Positions 34,184-41,236 of a stretch of 64,000 nt of DNA are shown here, one piece after another. The notes beneath the pieces were generated by a model, which did not search any database, was not told where the DNA came from, and was given only the letters and a program-made list of their open reading frames with translations. Within the stretch, counting starts at the first letter, position 1. Every line of letters starts with the position of its first letter. The position numbers and the translations under genes were made by a program. This DNA comes from Actinomadura hallensis (GTDB lineage: Bacteria > Actinomycetota > Actinomycetes > Streptosporangiales > Streptosporangiaceae): the NCBI RefSeq assembly GCF_006716765.1, contig NZ_VFPO01000001.1, positions 2,604,001-2,668,000 on the forward strand, given 5' to 3'.

Positions 34184-35267
34184 TTGCCCTCAACCGGTCG
34201 TAGCAATTGACCTCGCAGTGGTGTAGTTCTGCTCGGCGAGTGATCGTCGGGGGGAGTTGCCGTGGGGGCGGTGCGTCAAATGCTGACATTGCAGGATCGG
34301 GAGGAGATCTCCCGGGGAGTCGCCGAGGGACTCAAGGGCAAGACCATCGCTGAACGGATCGGGCGCTGCCCGAGCGTGGTCTCGCGCGAGATCGCCCGGC
34401 ACGGCGGCCGGGAGGCCTACCGCGCGGCGCGGGCCGAGCGGACGGCGCAGCGGGCGCGGCGGCGTCCCAAGACCCGCCGGATCGACGCCGACGCGTACCT
34501 GCGGCTGGTGGTGGTCGAGCTGCTCAAGCAGGGCTGGTCGCCACAGCAGGTGGCCGGGCGGTTGCCGATCGACCATCCTGCCGACCAGCATGTGAGGGTG
34601 TCTCACGAGGCGATCTACGGCTGGATCTACGCACTGCCCAAGGGCGAGCTGGGCCGCCAGTGCCTGCAACTGCGCTCGGGCCGCACCCGTCGCCGGCCCG
34701 CGCACGGCCGCGCACCCCGGGCGCCGCGGATCCGCGGGATCCGGTGGATCGACGAGCGGCCCGCCGACGCCGCCGACCGGCGGGTCCCCGGGCACTGGGA
34801 GGGGGACCTCGTCGTGGGCAAGGACGGCAAGACCGCGGTGGCCACGCTGGTGGAGCGCATGTCGCGGTTCGTGGTCCTGGTGCCGCTGGCCGGGCGGGAC
34901 GCCGCCACAGTGTCCGAGGCCGTCATCGACCACGTCGCGGGCCTGCCGGAGGTGGTGCGCCGGTCGCTGACCTGGGACTGCGGGTCGGAGATGGCCGAAC
35001 ACGCCGCGATCACCCTCAAGGCGGACCTGCCGGTGTACTTCGCCCATCCGCACTCTCCCTGGGAGCGCGGCACCAACGAGAACACCAACCGGTGGCTGCG
35101 GGAGTATTTCCCCAAAGGCACCACGATCACCAATGACCCGGACTATCTGCAGGCCGTCGCCGACGAGCTCAACAACCGTCCCCGCGCTATCTTCGGGTTC
35201 AAGAAGCCCAAGGAAGTGTTCGCCGAGCTACTGACCACCGGAGTTGCTTCCACCGGTTGAGGGCAGG
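34184..35267 (+). mobile_element. IS30-family insertion sequence
   Basis: The element is about 1084 bases long, a normal IS30 length. The left end starts TTGCCCTCAACCGGT and the right end is its inverted counterpart ACCGGTTGAGGGCAGG. The two ends match at about 20 of the outer 24 positions, with further similarity in AGCAA. Both ends are flanked by CAGC, which may be the target duplication. One intact transposase fills most of the element, and its stop codon lies inside the right inverted repeat. The element sits between the amylase operator and the NrfD/Fe-S genes. It appears complete and potentially active. Confidence 0.85.
34262..35260 (+). CDS. IS30 family transposase
   Basis: The predicted 332-residue protein has an N-terminal helix-turn-helix of the IS30 type (LTLQDREEISRGVAEGLKGK then IAERIGRCPSVVSREIARHG). 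The catalytic DDE domain has the first Asp in GHWEGDLVVGKDGKTAVATL, the second in LTWDCGSEM, and the Glu in ERGTNENTNRWLREYFPKGT. These are the family's best conserved blocks and all are intact. The GTG at 34262 follows GGGGGGAG. Its stop lies within the right terminal repeat. No frameshift or truncation is seen, so the element should be functional. Confidence 0.95.
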   Translation: MGAVRQMLTLQDREEISRGVAEGLKGKTIAERIGRCPSVVSREIARHGGREAYRAARAERTAQRARRRPKTRRIDADAYLRLVVVELLKQGWSPQQVAGRLPIDHPADQHVRVSHEAIYGWIYALPKGELGRQCLQLRSGRTRRRPAHGRAPRAPRIRGIRWIDERPADAADRRVPGHWEGDLVVGKDGKTAVATLVERMSRFVVLVPLAGRDAATVSEAVIDHVAGLPEVVRRSLTWDCGSEMAEHAAITLKADLPVYFAHPHSPWERGTNENTNRWLREYFPKGTTITNDPDYLQAVADELNNRPRAIFGFKKPKEVFAELLTTGVASTG

Positions 35268-35298
35268 CAGCGTCGTCCGGCTTACAGGGCCGGGCCGC

Positions 35299-36366
35299 TC
35301 ACAGGGCCGACTGTTTCGCGCTCGGCTCCGCGGCCGCGGCGAGGCGCTCGCGCTGCGGGACCACCGTGTACTTGGGGTCCTTCGCCGACTGGACGCCGGC
35401 GTGGAAGACGCCGAAGCGGGTGCAGGCCGAGCCCGCCAGGAGCGCCGCCCCGCTGAGCGCCGCCGCCGCGCGGCTGCGCCCGCCGAACAGGGCGCCCCCG
35501 GTGGCGCCCGCGACCGACAGGATCTCGCCCGCGCGCACGAACCGGCCGCCCTTGCCCTTCCGGTACGGCTCGGCGACCAGGCCGGCTCGATGCTCCATCC
35601 ACTTCGCCGCCGCCAGCTCCAGCGCGGCGCCGAGCACCGCCGTGGTGCGCATCGGGGCCGTCTCGCGGACGGGGCAGGCGAGCAGCGCCGCCCCGGACGC
35701 CGCGGCGGTGGCCGAGCCCGCGAACACCATGGGCAGCTCACGGTGGACGTCGTGCCACGCGGGCACCGCGGTGTCGGCGGCCAGCGCCGCGGTGTAGGTG
35801 GCGACGAGCGGGCCGAGCGCGGCGGCGCCGGCCGTCGCCGCCCCGCCGAGACGCGGGAACAGCCCGGTCACGTCGAGGACGGCCGCCGCGCCCGCGGCGG
35901 GGCCGTAGGCGGCGAGCAGCCAGGAGCCCATGCTCATCGGGGAGGTGAGCTTCATGACGCGGAGCATGTTGACGAAGCGGGCGGGGCGCCCGAGGTCGTC
36001 GATCAGCGCGGCGGTGGACCCGGCGATGGCCGCCAGCGAGGAGATCTTCAGCGCCCGCGCGACGGCGGGCCGCCCGGTGAGCTGCGCCCCGGCGGCCAGC
36101 ACCGACCCGGCTCCCGCCACCCCGCCGAGGAAGAAGTACCCGGCGATGTCCAGGCTCTTCCAGACGGGCGGGTTCAGGATGGGCAGGCCGTAGTAGGAGG
36201 AGGAGAACTCCGCCTCCGGGACCATCGCCTTCTCGGCCCGGCGGCCGCGGCGCCCCCCGTCCCGGCGGGCCAGTCCCTCGCCGATCCGGGCCTCGCGGTC
36301 GGGCCGTTCCCCCTGCACGCCCTCCCTGGTGACGCGCGATTCGTTTCCCTCGCTCATCTCGCTCAT
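35299..36366 (-). CDS. NrfD/PsrC-type membrane subunit of an oxidoreductase
   Basis: The predicted 355-residue protein is a polytopic membrane protein of the NrfD/PolyS family. After a charged 50-residue N-terminal tail come PPVWKSLDIAGYFFLGGVAG and DLGRPARFVNMLRVMKLTSPMSMGSW, whose Gly-Arg-Pro and Ser-Pro-Met-Ser motifs are typical of quinone-interacting subunits of this family. About eight to nine hydrophobic helices are present. The ATG at 36366 overlaps the stop of the Fe-S subunit gene (ATGA), so the two are coupled. It should exchange electrons between menaquinol and the Fe-S subunit. No catalytic molybdopterin subunit is adjacent. The IS30 element lies just after the stop codon. Confidence 0.88.
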   Translation of the reverse strand: MSEMSEGNESRVTREGVQGERPDREARIGEGLARRDGGRRGRRAEKAMVPEAEFSSSYYGLPILNPPVWKSLDIAGYFFLGGVAGAGSVLAAGAQLTGRPAVARALKISSLAAIAGSTAALIDDLGRPARFVNMLRVMKLTSPMSMGSWLLAAYGPAAGAAAVLDVTGLFPRLGGAATAGAAALGPLVATYTAALAADTAVPAWHDVHRELPMVFAGSATAAASGAALLACPVRETAPMRTTAVLGAALELAAAKWMEHRAGLVAEPYRKGKGGRFVRAGEILSVAGATGGALFGGRSRAAAALSGAALLAGSACTRFGVFHAGVQSAKDPKYTVVPQRERLAAAAEPSAKQSAL

Positions 36367-37268
36367 CGCCGGCCTCCGCTGCGGCCGTGGGCGGCGAAGG
36401 CGGCGGTGATTCCGCCGAGGAGGACGGCCGCCGCCAGGCCCGTGTGCTTCCAGATCGACGGCAGGTCGCGGGTGGTGACGACCGGGTCGGGCGGCAGCCC
36501 GTACACCTCCGGCTCGTCCAGCAGCAGGAAGAACGCGCCGTCGCCGCCGACGCCGTCGTTCGGGTCGTGGCCGTAGAGGCGCGCGTCCTCGACGCCGAGG
36601 TCGTGGAGCTGCTCGACGCGCAGCGCGGCGCGTTCGCGCAGCTCGTCGAGCGGGCCGTACTGGATCGAGTCGGTCGGGCACGCCTTCGCGCACGCCGGCT
36701 CGCGCCCGGCGCCGATCCGGTCGTAGCACAGCGTGCACTTCCACGCCCGGCCGTCGCCCTTGCGCTGGTCGATCACGCCGTACGGACAGGCCGGGATGCA
36801 GTAGCCGCACCCGTTGCAGATGTCCTCCTGCACGACGACGGTGCCGAACTCGGTGCGGAACAGCGAGCCGGTCGGGCAGACGTCCAGGCAGGCGGCGTGC
36901 GTGCAGTGCTTGCACACGTCGGAGGCCATGAGCCAGCGCATGTCCGTGGCGCCGTTCCCGGGGGCGCCGGCGTGGTCGATACCCGACTCGGCGTTGCCGA
37001 TCGGCTTGTCCTGCTCGATGAACGCGACGTGGCGCCAGGTGTCGGCGCCGAGTCCCTGCGTGTTGTCGTAGGACATGCCGGTGAAGTCGAGGCCGTCCTC
37101 GGGGACGCCGTTCCACTCCTTGCAGGCCACCTCGCACGCCTTGCAGCCGATGCACACGGACGTGTCGGTGAAGAAGCCCATCCGCGGCGGCGGGTCGGCG
37201 TGCCCCGCGTTCGCGGCCACGTCGGGCTCGGGCCCCGCCAGCAGGTTGCGTCCCACCAGGCTGCTCAT
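36363..37268 (-). CDS. Four-cluster [4Fe-4S] ferredoxin-like electron-transfer subunit (FdnH/DmsB type)
   Basis: The predicted 301-residue protein has four cysteine groups: CIGCKACEVACKEW, CKHCTHAACLDVCPTG, CNGCGYCIPACPYGV and CTLCYDRIGAGREPACAKAC, enough for four [4Fe-4S] clusters as in formate dehydrogenase beta subunits. MGFFTDTSVCIGCKACEVAC and SYDNTQGLGADTWRHVAFIE are close to actinobacterial formate dehydrogenase beta subunits. A single C-terminal helix (LAAAVLLGGITAAFAAHG) would anchor it to the membrane. ATG 37268 with GGGAGGT upstream is chosen. Downstream and overlapping is the NrfD gene; upstream, where a molybdopterin alpha subunit is usual, lies an unrelated divergent thioesterase. 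The catalytic partner must be encoded elsewhere or has been lost. Confidence 0.9.
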   Translation of the reverse strand: MSSLVGRNLLAGPEPDVAANAGHADPPPRMGFFTDTSVCIGCKACEVACKEWNGVPEDGLDFTGMSYDNTQGLGADTWRHVAFIEQDKPIGNAESGIDHAGAPGNGATDMRWLMASDVCKHCTHAACLDVCPTGSLFRTEFGTVVVQEDICNGCGYCIPACPYGVIDQRKGDGRAWKCTLCYDRIGAGREPACAKACPTDSIQYGPLDELRERAALRVEQLHDLGVEDARLYGHDPNDGVGGDGAFFLLLDEPEVYGLPPDPVVTTRDLPSIWKHTGLAAAVLLGGITAAFAAHGRSGGRR

Positions 37269-37416
37269 CCCGCGACCTCCCATCCCCGGCGAGTCTCCGG
37301 CGGCGTGTGCCCGGGCGGCGCGCCCCGGGCGGCGAAGGCCACCTTCCCGGGGAGCCGGGCCCTACACCGGGCCGCCGTCCATTGACGGCCATTTGGGCCC
37401 TGGATAGCTTCTGGGG

Positions 37417-37830
37417 ATGACGGTTGATCGGGTCGTGGAGCGGGGCGGGTACGCCGGGCCGCTGGACGAGACGCTCGGGCTGCTGGTGGTCGAGGCGTCC
37501 GAGCAGGAGGTCGTGGCCGAGCTGGAGGTCACGGACAAGCTGAAGCAGGCGTACGGCATCGTCCACGGAGGCGTGTACTGCTCGATCACCGAGACGGTGT
37601 GCAGCATGGGCGCGGCCCTCACGGCCGGGCTCGAGAACCAGGTCGTCGGCGTCAGCAACCACACGCGCTTCATCCGGGCGGTGCGCGACGGGAGGCTGAC
37701 CGCCCGCGCCCGCCCCGTCGACCGGGTGGGCGACCACATCACCTGGCAGTCCACGATCACCGACGAGCAGGGCCGCGTGGTCGCCCAGGGGACCGTCAAC
37801 CTCCTGAAGCTCTCCCCGCCCGCCGGCTGA
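37417..37830 (+). CDS. PaaI-type hotdog-fold thioesterase
   Basis: The predicted 137-residue protein is a single hotdog domain. Its core is KLKQAYGIVHGGVYCSITET followed by NHTRFIRAV, in which the HGG-type loop and the following acidic residue match acyl-CoA thioesterases of the PaaI/YbgC-like group. Members hydrolyse aryl- or acyl-CoA esters and often act as housekeeping enzymes that release trapped CoA. There is no obvious ribosome-binding site; GATAGCTT upstream could be a -10 element of a nearly leaderless transcript. It is divergent from the Fe-S/NrfD pair and runs tail-to-tail (21 bases) with an acyl-CoA dehydrogenase. A functional link to that gene is possible but unproven. Confidence 0.88.
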   Translation: MTVDRVVERGGYAGPLDETLGLLVVEASEQEVVAELEVTDKLKQAYGIVHGGVYCSITETVCSMGAALTAGLENQVVGVSNHTRFIRAVRDGRLTARARPVDRVGDHITWQSTITDEQGRVVAQGTVNLLKLSPPAG

Positions 37831-37851
37831 CGGGCCGCGGGGGAGCGGACC

Positions 37852-38994
37852 TCAGCGGGCCAGGTGGCGGGAGATCACCAGGCGCTGGATCTGGTTGGTC
37901 CCCTCGAAGATCTGCATCACCTTCGCCTCGCGCATGAAGCGCTCGACGGGGAAGTCGCGGGTGTAGCCGGCGCCGCCGAGCACCTGCACGGCGTCGGTGG
38001 TGACCTTCATCGCGTTGTCGGTGGCGACGAGCTTGGCGATGGACGCCTCGCGGCCGTAGGGGCGGCCCGCGTCCTTCAGCCGCGCCGCCGACAGGTACGT
38101 GGCGCGCGCCGACTCGATCGCGGCGGCCATGTCGGCGAGCACGAACGCCAGGCCCTGGTGCTCGATGATCGCCTTGCCGAACGCCTCGCGCTCCTTGGCG
38201 TAGGCGACGGCGACGTCGAGGGCGTTCTGGGCGAGGCCGGTGGCGACCGCGGCGATGCCGAGCCGTCCCGCGTCGAGCCCCGCGAGCGCGATCGACAGGC
38301 CCTGGCCCTCGGCGCCGATCAGGTTGTCCGCCGGAACACGGACGTCCTCCAGCCGGACGGTGGCGGTGGTCGACCCCATCAGGCCCATCTTGTCCTCGGG
38401 CGTGTCGAACTCCAGCCCGGGCGTGCCGGCGGGCACGTGGAAGCAGGAGATGCCGCGGGGGCCGTCGTCCGAGGTGCGGGCCATGACGGTGTAGAAGTCG
38501 GCCTCGCCGCCGTGGGTGGTCCACGCCTTGGCGCCGTTCAGCACGTAGTGGTCGCCGTCGCGGACGGCCCTGGCGCGCATCGCCGCCGGGTCGGACCCCG
38601 CGTGCGCCTCCGACAGGCAGTACGCGCCGAGCGTCTCGCCCGAGAGCATGCCGGGCAGCAGGCGGGCGCGCTGCTCGTCGGTCCCGAAGGTGAACAGGGG
38701 GAAGCACGACAGCGCGTGCACGCTGACCCCGACGCCGACGCTCGCCCACGCCGCGCCGATCTCCTCCAGGGCCTGGAGGTAGATCTCGTACGGCTGGCCG
38801 CCGCCTCCGTACTCCTCCGGGAACGGGAGGGTCAGCAGGCCCGCCCGCCCCAGCGTCCTGAACACCTCGCGGGGGAAGGTGCCGGTGCGCTCGGCGTCGG
38901 CGGCCCGCGGCGCCAGCTCCTTCGCCGCGATCTCGCGGGTGAGCGCGATGAGGTCCTCGGCCTCGGGGGTGGGCAGATGCCGGGTCGCGGGCAT
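37852..38994 (-). CDS. Acyl-CoA dehydrogenase
   Basis: The predicted 380-residue protein has both family signatures: YCLSEAHAGSDPAAMRARAV in the FAD-binding middle domain, and LGGAGYTRDFPVERFMREAK with IFEGTNQIQRLVISRHL carrying the catalytic Glu. Length is normal for short- and medium-chain enzymes. Its start (ATG 38994) lies 98 bases from a divergent TetR gene, with a clear inverted-repeat operator between them, so repression by that TetR protein and induction by an acyl-CoA are likely. It is a different paralogue from the enzyme at 5933-7129. Substrate not assignable. Confidence 0.93.
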   Translation of the reverse strand: MPATRHLPTPEAEDLIALTREIAAKELAPRAADAERTGTFPREVFRTLGRAGLLTLPFPEEYGGGGQPYEIYLQALEEIGAAWASVGVGVSVHALSCFPLFTFGTDEQRARLLPGMLSGETLGAYCLSEAHAGSDPAAMRARAVRDGDHYVLNGAKAWTTHGGEADFYTVMARTSDDGPRGISCFHVPAGTPGLEFDTPEDKMGLMGSTTATVRLEDVRVPADNLIGAEGQGLSIALAGLDAGRLGIAAVATGLAQNALDVAVAYAKEREAFGKAIIEHQGLAFVLADMAAAIESARATYLSAARLKDAGRPYGREASIAKLVATDNAMKVTTDAVQVLGGAGYTRDFPVERFMREAKVMQIFEGTNQIQRLVISRHLAR

Positions 38995-39032
38995 CGGCGA
39001 ACTCCTTTCGGTGCTCCGTCGGCACGCCCAAC

Positions 39033-39050
39033 AGTACCAATTCCGGTACT
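39033..39050. promoter_or_regulatory. Putative TetR operator between acyl-CoA dehydrogenase and tetR
   Basis: AGTACC-AATTCC-GGTACT has perfect 6-bp arms and a 6-bp spacer. A further GGTACT half-site lies at 39065-39070, between the first and the TetR start. The location in a 98-base divergent gap is what is expected for FadR/AcnR-like TetR regulators controlling themselves and a fatty-acid gene. Confidence 0.65.
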
Positions 39051-39092
39051 CGCGAACTGCTTTCGGTACTGCCCGCTGGTAGCGTCTCGCTC

Positions 39093-39758
39093 ATGAGCAC
39101 GCTGGACGGCGCCCCCACCACCACCGGTGACCGCACCACCGTCGACCGCACTCCCGGCGACCGCACCGCCCTCGACCGCACCGCCGGCGCCCCCACCGGC
39201 AGGGCCGCCCGCGCGCTGCGGCGGCGCGAGCTGCTCGTCGGCCGCCTCATCGACGTCTTCCTCGAGCGCGGGTTCGCCGGGCTGAGCGTCGCGGAGATGG
39301 CCGCCGTCCTGCGCTGCTCGAAGAGCACCCTCTACTCGATCGCCGCGAGCCGCGAGCAGATCATCGTGGCCGTCGTCCGGGCGTTCTTCCGCCGCGCGAC
39401 CGAGCGGGTGGAGGCCGTCCTCGACGCGAACGCCGACCCCCGCGACCGCGTCGGCGCCTACCTGCGCGCGATCTCCGCGGAGCTGGCGCCCGCGACGCCC
39501 GCGTTCTTCGCCGACCTCGACGCCTTCCCGCCCGCCCGCGAGATCTACAAGCAGAACACGGGCTACGCCGTCCGCCGCGTGCAGGGGCTCGTCCGCGAGG
39601 CGTCGCCGGGCGCGGACGCGGCCTTCGTCGGCGCCGTCGCGGGCCAGGTCATGGAGTCCATCCACCGCGGCGAGATCAAGGCGCAGACGGGCCTGGACGA
39701 CTCGGCCGCCTACGCCGCCCTCGCGGAGCTCATCGTCGCCCGCATGAGCGCCGGGTAG
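39093..39758 (+). CDS. TetR family transcriptional regulator
   Basis: The predicted 221-residue protein has a TetR DNA-binding domain at residues about 45-95 (LLVGRLIDVFLERGFAGLSV and MAAVLRCSKSTLYSIAASRE). A helical ligand-binding domain follows, containing ADLDAFPPAREIYKQNTGYA. The first 35 residues are a Thr/Asp/Arg-rich repeat (TTGDRTTVDRTPGDRTALDR) with no counterpart in most relatives; an internal start could remove it, but no better one is seen. TAGCGT lies 12 bases before the ATG, so the message may be leaderless. It is divergent from the acyl-CoA dehydrogenase and probably its repressor. Confidence 0.9.
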   Translation: MSTLDGAPTTTGDRTTVDRTPGDRTALDRTAGAPTGRAARALRRRELLVGRLIDVFLERGFAGLSVAEMAAVLRCSKSTLYSIAASREQIIVAVVRAFFRRATERVEAVLDANADPRDRVGAYLRAISAELAPATPAFFADLDAFPPAREIYKQNTGYAVRRVQGLVREASPGADAAFVGAVAGQVMESIHRGEIKAQTGLDDSAAYAALAELIVARMSAG

Positions 39759-39772
39759 CCGCCCCGCCCGCG

Positions 39773-39795
39773 GCCCGGCGGTCCGCCCGCCGGGC
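39773..39795. terminator. Hairpin between tetR and the conservon
   Basis: A perfect 9-bp stem (39773-39781 with 39787-39795) with a 5-base loop lies between the convergent TetR and GTPase genes, 15 and 8 bases from their stops. Confidence 0.55.
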
Positions 39796-39802
39796 GTCCG
39801 CG

Positions 39803-40327
39803 CTAGACGGGCGCGGAGAACCGGACGGCGTGCTCCACCAGGGTGACCAGGACGTCCCGGGCCGATTCGCGGCGGCGCACGTCGCACAGCATGACCGGCA
39901 CGTGCGGGTCGACGTCCAGGGCGTCGCGGATCTCCTCGACGGTGTAGCGGCGGGCGCCGTCGAAGACGTTGGCGGCGACGACGAACGGGATCTCCCGCTG
40001 CTCGAAGAAGTCGATGGACGCGAAGCTCGTGGTGAGCCGGCGGGTGTCGACCAGGACGATAGCGCCGACCGCGCCGTAGGCGATCTGGTCCCACATGAAC
40101 CAGAACCGCTCCTGCCCGGGCGTCCCGAACAGGTACAGCCGGACGCCGCCGGAGAACGTCAGCCGCCCGAAGTCCATCGCGACGGTCGTGGTGGTCTTGC
40201 GCTCCACGCCGCGCAGGTCGTCCACGGGGACGGAGGCGTCGGTGAGGACCTCCTCGGTGCGCAGCGGGCGGATCTCGCTGACCGCGCCGACCAGGGTGGT
40301 CTTGCCGACGCCGAAGCCCCCGGCCAC
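39803..40327 (-). CDS. Conservon Ras-like GTPase (CvnD-type), 5' end apparently frameshifted
   Basis: The protein is the small GTPase of a roadblock-type four-gene cluster. The P-loop GGFGVGKTTLVGAVSEI and the switch region LYLFGTPGQERFWFMWDQIA are intact. The only standard start in frame before the P-loop is GTG 40327, which would cut the first strand (LKIL). Residues PDDDIPRHTLKILV are readable upstream without any start codon, back to the TGA that ends the DUF742 gene. A typical N terminus (MNSAASDLPPPAAPPRGARP) begins at ATG 40422 in another frame and joins exactly if one base is added to the GGG run at 40364-40366. So a one-base deletion, or a sequencing error, is likely. It is the last gene of the cluster and probably acts as a signalling switch at the membrane. 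Confidence 0.8.
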   Translation of the reverse strand: MAGGFGVGKTTLVGAVSEIRPLRTEEVLTDASVPVDDLRGVERKTTTTVAMDFGRLTFSGGVRLYLFGTPGQERFWFMWDQIAYGAVGAIVLVDTRRLTTSFASIDFFEQREIPFVVAANVFDGARRYTVEEIRDALDVDPHVPVMLCDVRRRESARDVLVTLVEHAVRFSAPV

Positions 40328-40402
40328 CAGGATCTTCAGCGTGTGCCGCGGTATGTCGTCGTCGGGCGCGCGCCGCGCGGCGGAGCCGCCGGCGGGGGCA
40401 GG

Positions 40403-40786
40403 TCAGAGGCGGCGGAGTTCATCGAGCACTCTCATCAGGATGCGGGGATCGGGACGGTCGGTCTGCTCGTCGGGGTCGGTCTGCGGCACCACCTCGACCA
40501 GCCCGTACTGGTGCAGGTCCTCCAGCAGGATCTGCACGACCCTGAACGGCAGGTCGGTCTCCGAGGCGAGGTCGGCGGGGGTGGAGGGCCGCCGGCACAG
40601 CTCCAGGAGCCGGCGCTGCTCCCGCGACAGCCACACACGGTCGCCCGGGGTGCGGCCGGTCGCGACGACGATGGTGACGAGGTCGACGACCACGCCCCGG
40701 GGACGGGTGCGGCCCCGGGTCATCGCGTACGGCCGGACGATCGGGCCCGCCTCGCGCCCGACCCACCGCTCTCTCGGCTTCTCCAC
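40403..40786 (-). CDS. DUF742 protein of the conservon (CvnC-type)
   Basis: The predicted 127-residue protein has the DUF742 pattern: an opening with VRPYAMTRGRTRPRGVVVDL, and a winged-helix-like body LSREQRRLLELCRRPSTPAD followed by LPFRVVQILLEDLHQYGLVE. The third gene of actinomycete conservons always encodes this family; its role is thought to be in complex assembly or DNA binding but is not settled. GTG 40786 is 12 bases after the roadblock stop. The TGA at 40403-40405 overlaps the presumed original GTPase start by 20 bases. Confidence 0.9.
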   Translation of the reverse strand: MEKPRERWVGREAGPIVRPYAMTRGRTRPRGVVVDLVTIVVATGRTPGDRVWLSREQRRLLELCRRPSTPADLASETDLPFRVVQILLEDLHQYGLVEVVPQTDPDEQTDRPDPRILMRVLDELRRL

Positions 40787-40798
40787 GGTCGCCCGGCC

Positions 40799-41236
40799 CT
40801 AGGCGCCCGCGTTCTGCGGGGAGTCCCCGTCCTCGGCGGCCGTCCGGGGCGAGGTGGACAGGTGCCGCCGCACGCGCTTGATGAGCATGGTCGTCTCGTA
40901 GGCGACCAGTCCGGCGTTGCCGTCCGCGTCGCTGAGGACGGCCAGGCAGCTGCCCTGCCCTGCGGGCATGACGAAGAACAGCAGGCCGTCCAGCTCCACG
41001 ACGGTCTGCCGCACCTGCTTCGCCTGGAAGTGCTCCCGGGCCCCGTTGGCCAGGCTGTGGAAGCCCGACGACAGCGCCGCCAGGAACTCGGCGTCCTTGC
41101 GGGTGACGCCGCCGGACGCGCCCATGACCAGACCGTCACGGGACAGCAGCACGGCCTGATGGACCTCGCCGACCCGCTCCACGAGATCGTCGAGCAGCCA
41201 GTCGAGCTCGCCGGTGGCGTGGCTCTGCTGCGTCAT
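40799..41236 (-). CDS. Roadblock/LC7 domain protein of the conservon (CvnB-type)
   Basis: The predicted 145-residue protein is a single roadblock domain, with LDWLLDDLVERVGEVHQAVL, SRDGLVMGASGG and FHSLANGAREHFQAKQVRQT. Roadblock proteins dimerise and act as activators or platforms for small GTPases such as the CvnD/MglA group. ATG 41236, preceded by GGGGGGAA, overlaps the kinase stop (ATGA). It is the second gene of the conservon and looks intact. It should bind both the kinase and the GTPase in a membrane-bound complex, as proposed for streptomycete conservons. Confidence 0.92.
   Translation of the reverse strand: MTQQSHATGELDWLLDDLVERVGEVHQAVLLSRDGLVMGASGGVTRKDAEFLAALSSGFHSLANGAREHFQAKQVRQTVVELDGLLFFVMPAGQGSCLAVLSDADGNAGLVAYETTMLIKRVRRHLSTSPRTAAEDGDSPQNAGA

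Larger units (their letters stand above)
34165..35287. repeat. 18-bp direct repeat flanking the IS30 element
   Basis: GCGTCG(A/T)CCGGCTTACAG occurs at 34165-34182 and again at 35270-35287, identical at 17 of 18 positions. The left copy ends one base before the left inverted repeat of the element; the right copy starts two bases after the right one. The offset is not symmetrical for a simple target duplication, and IS30 elements normally duplicate only 2-3 bases. Confidence 0.7.
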
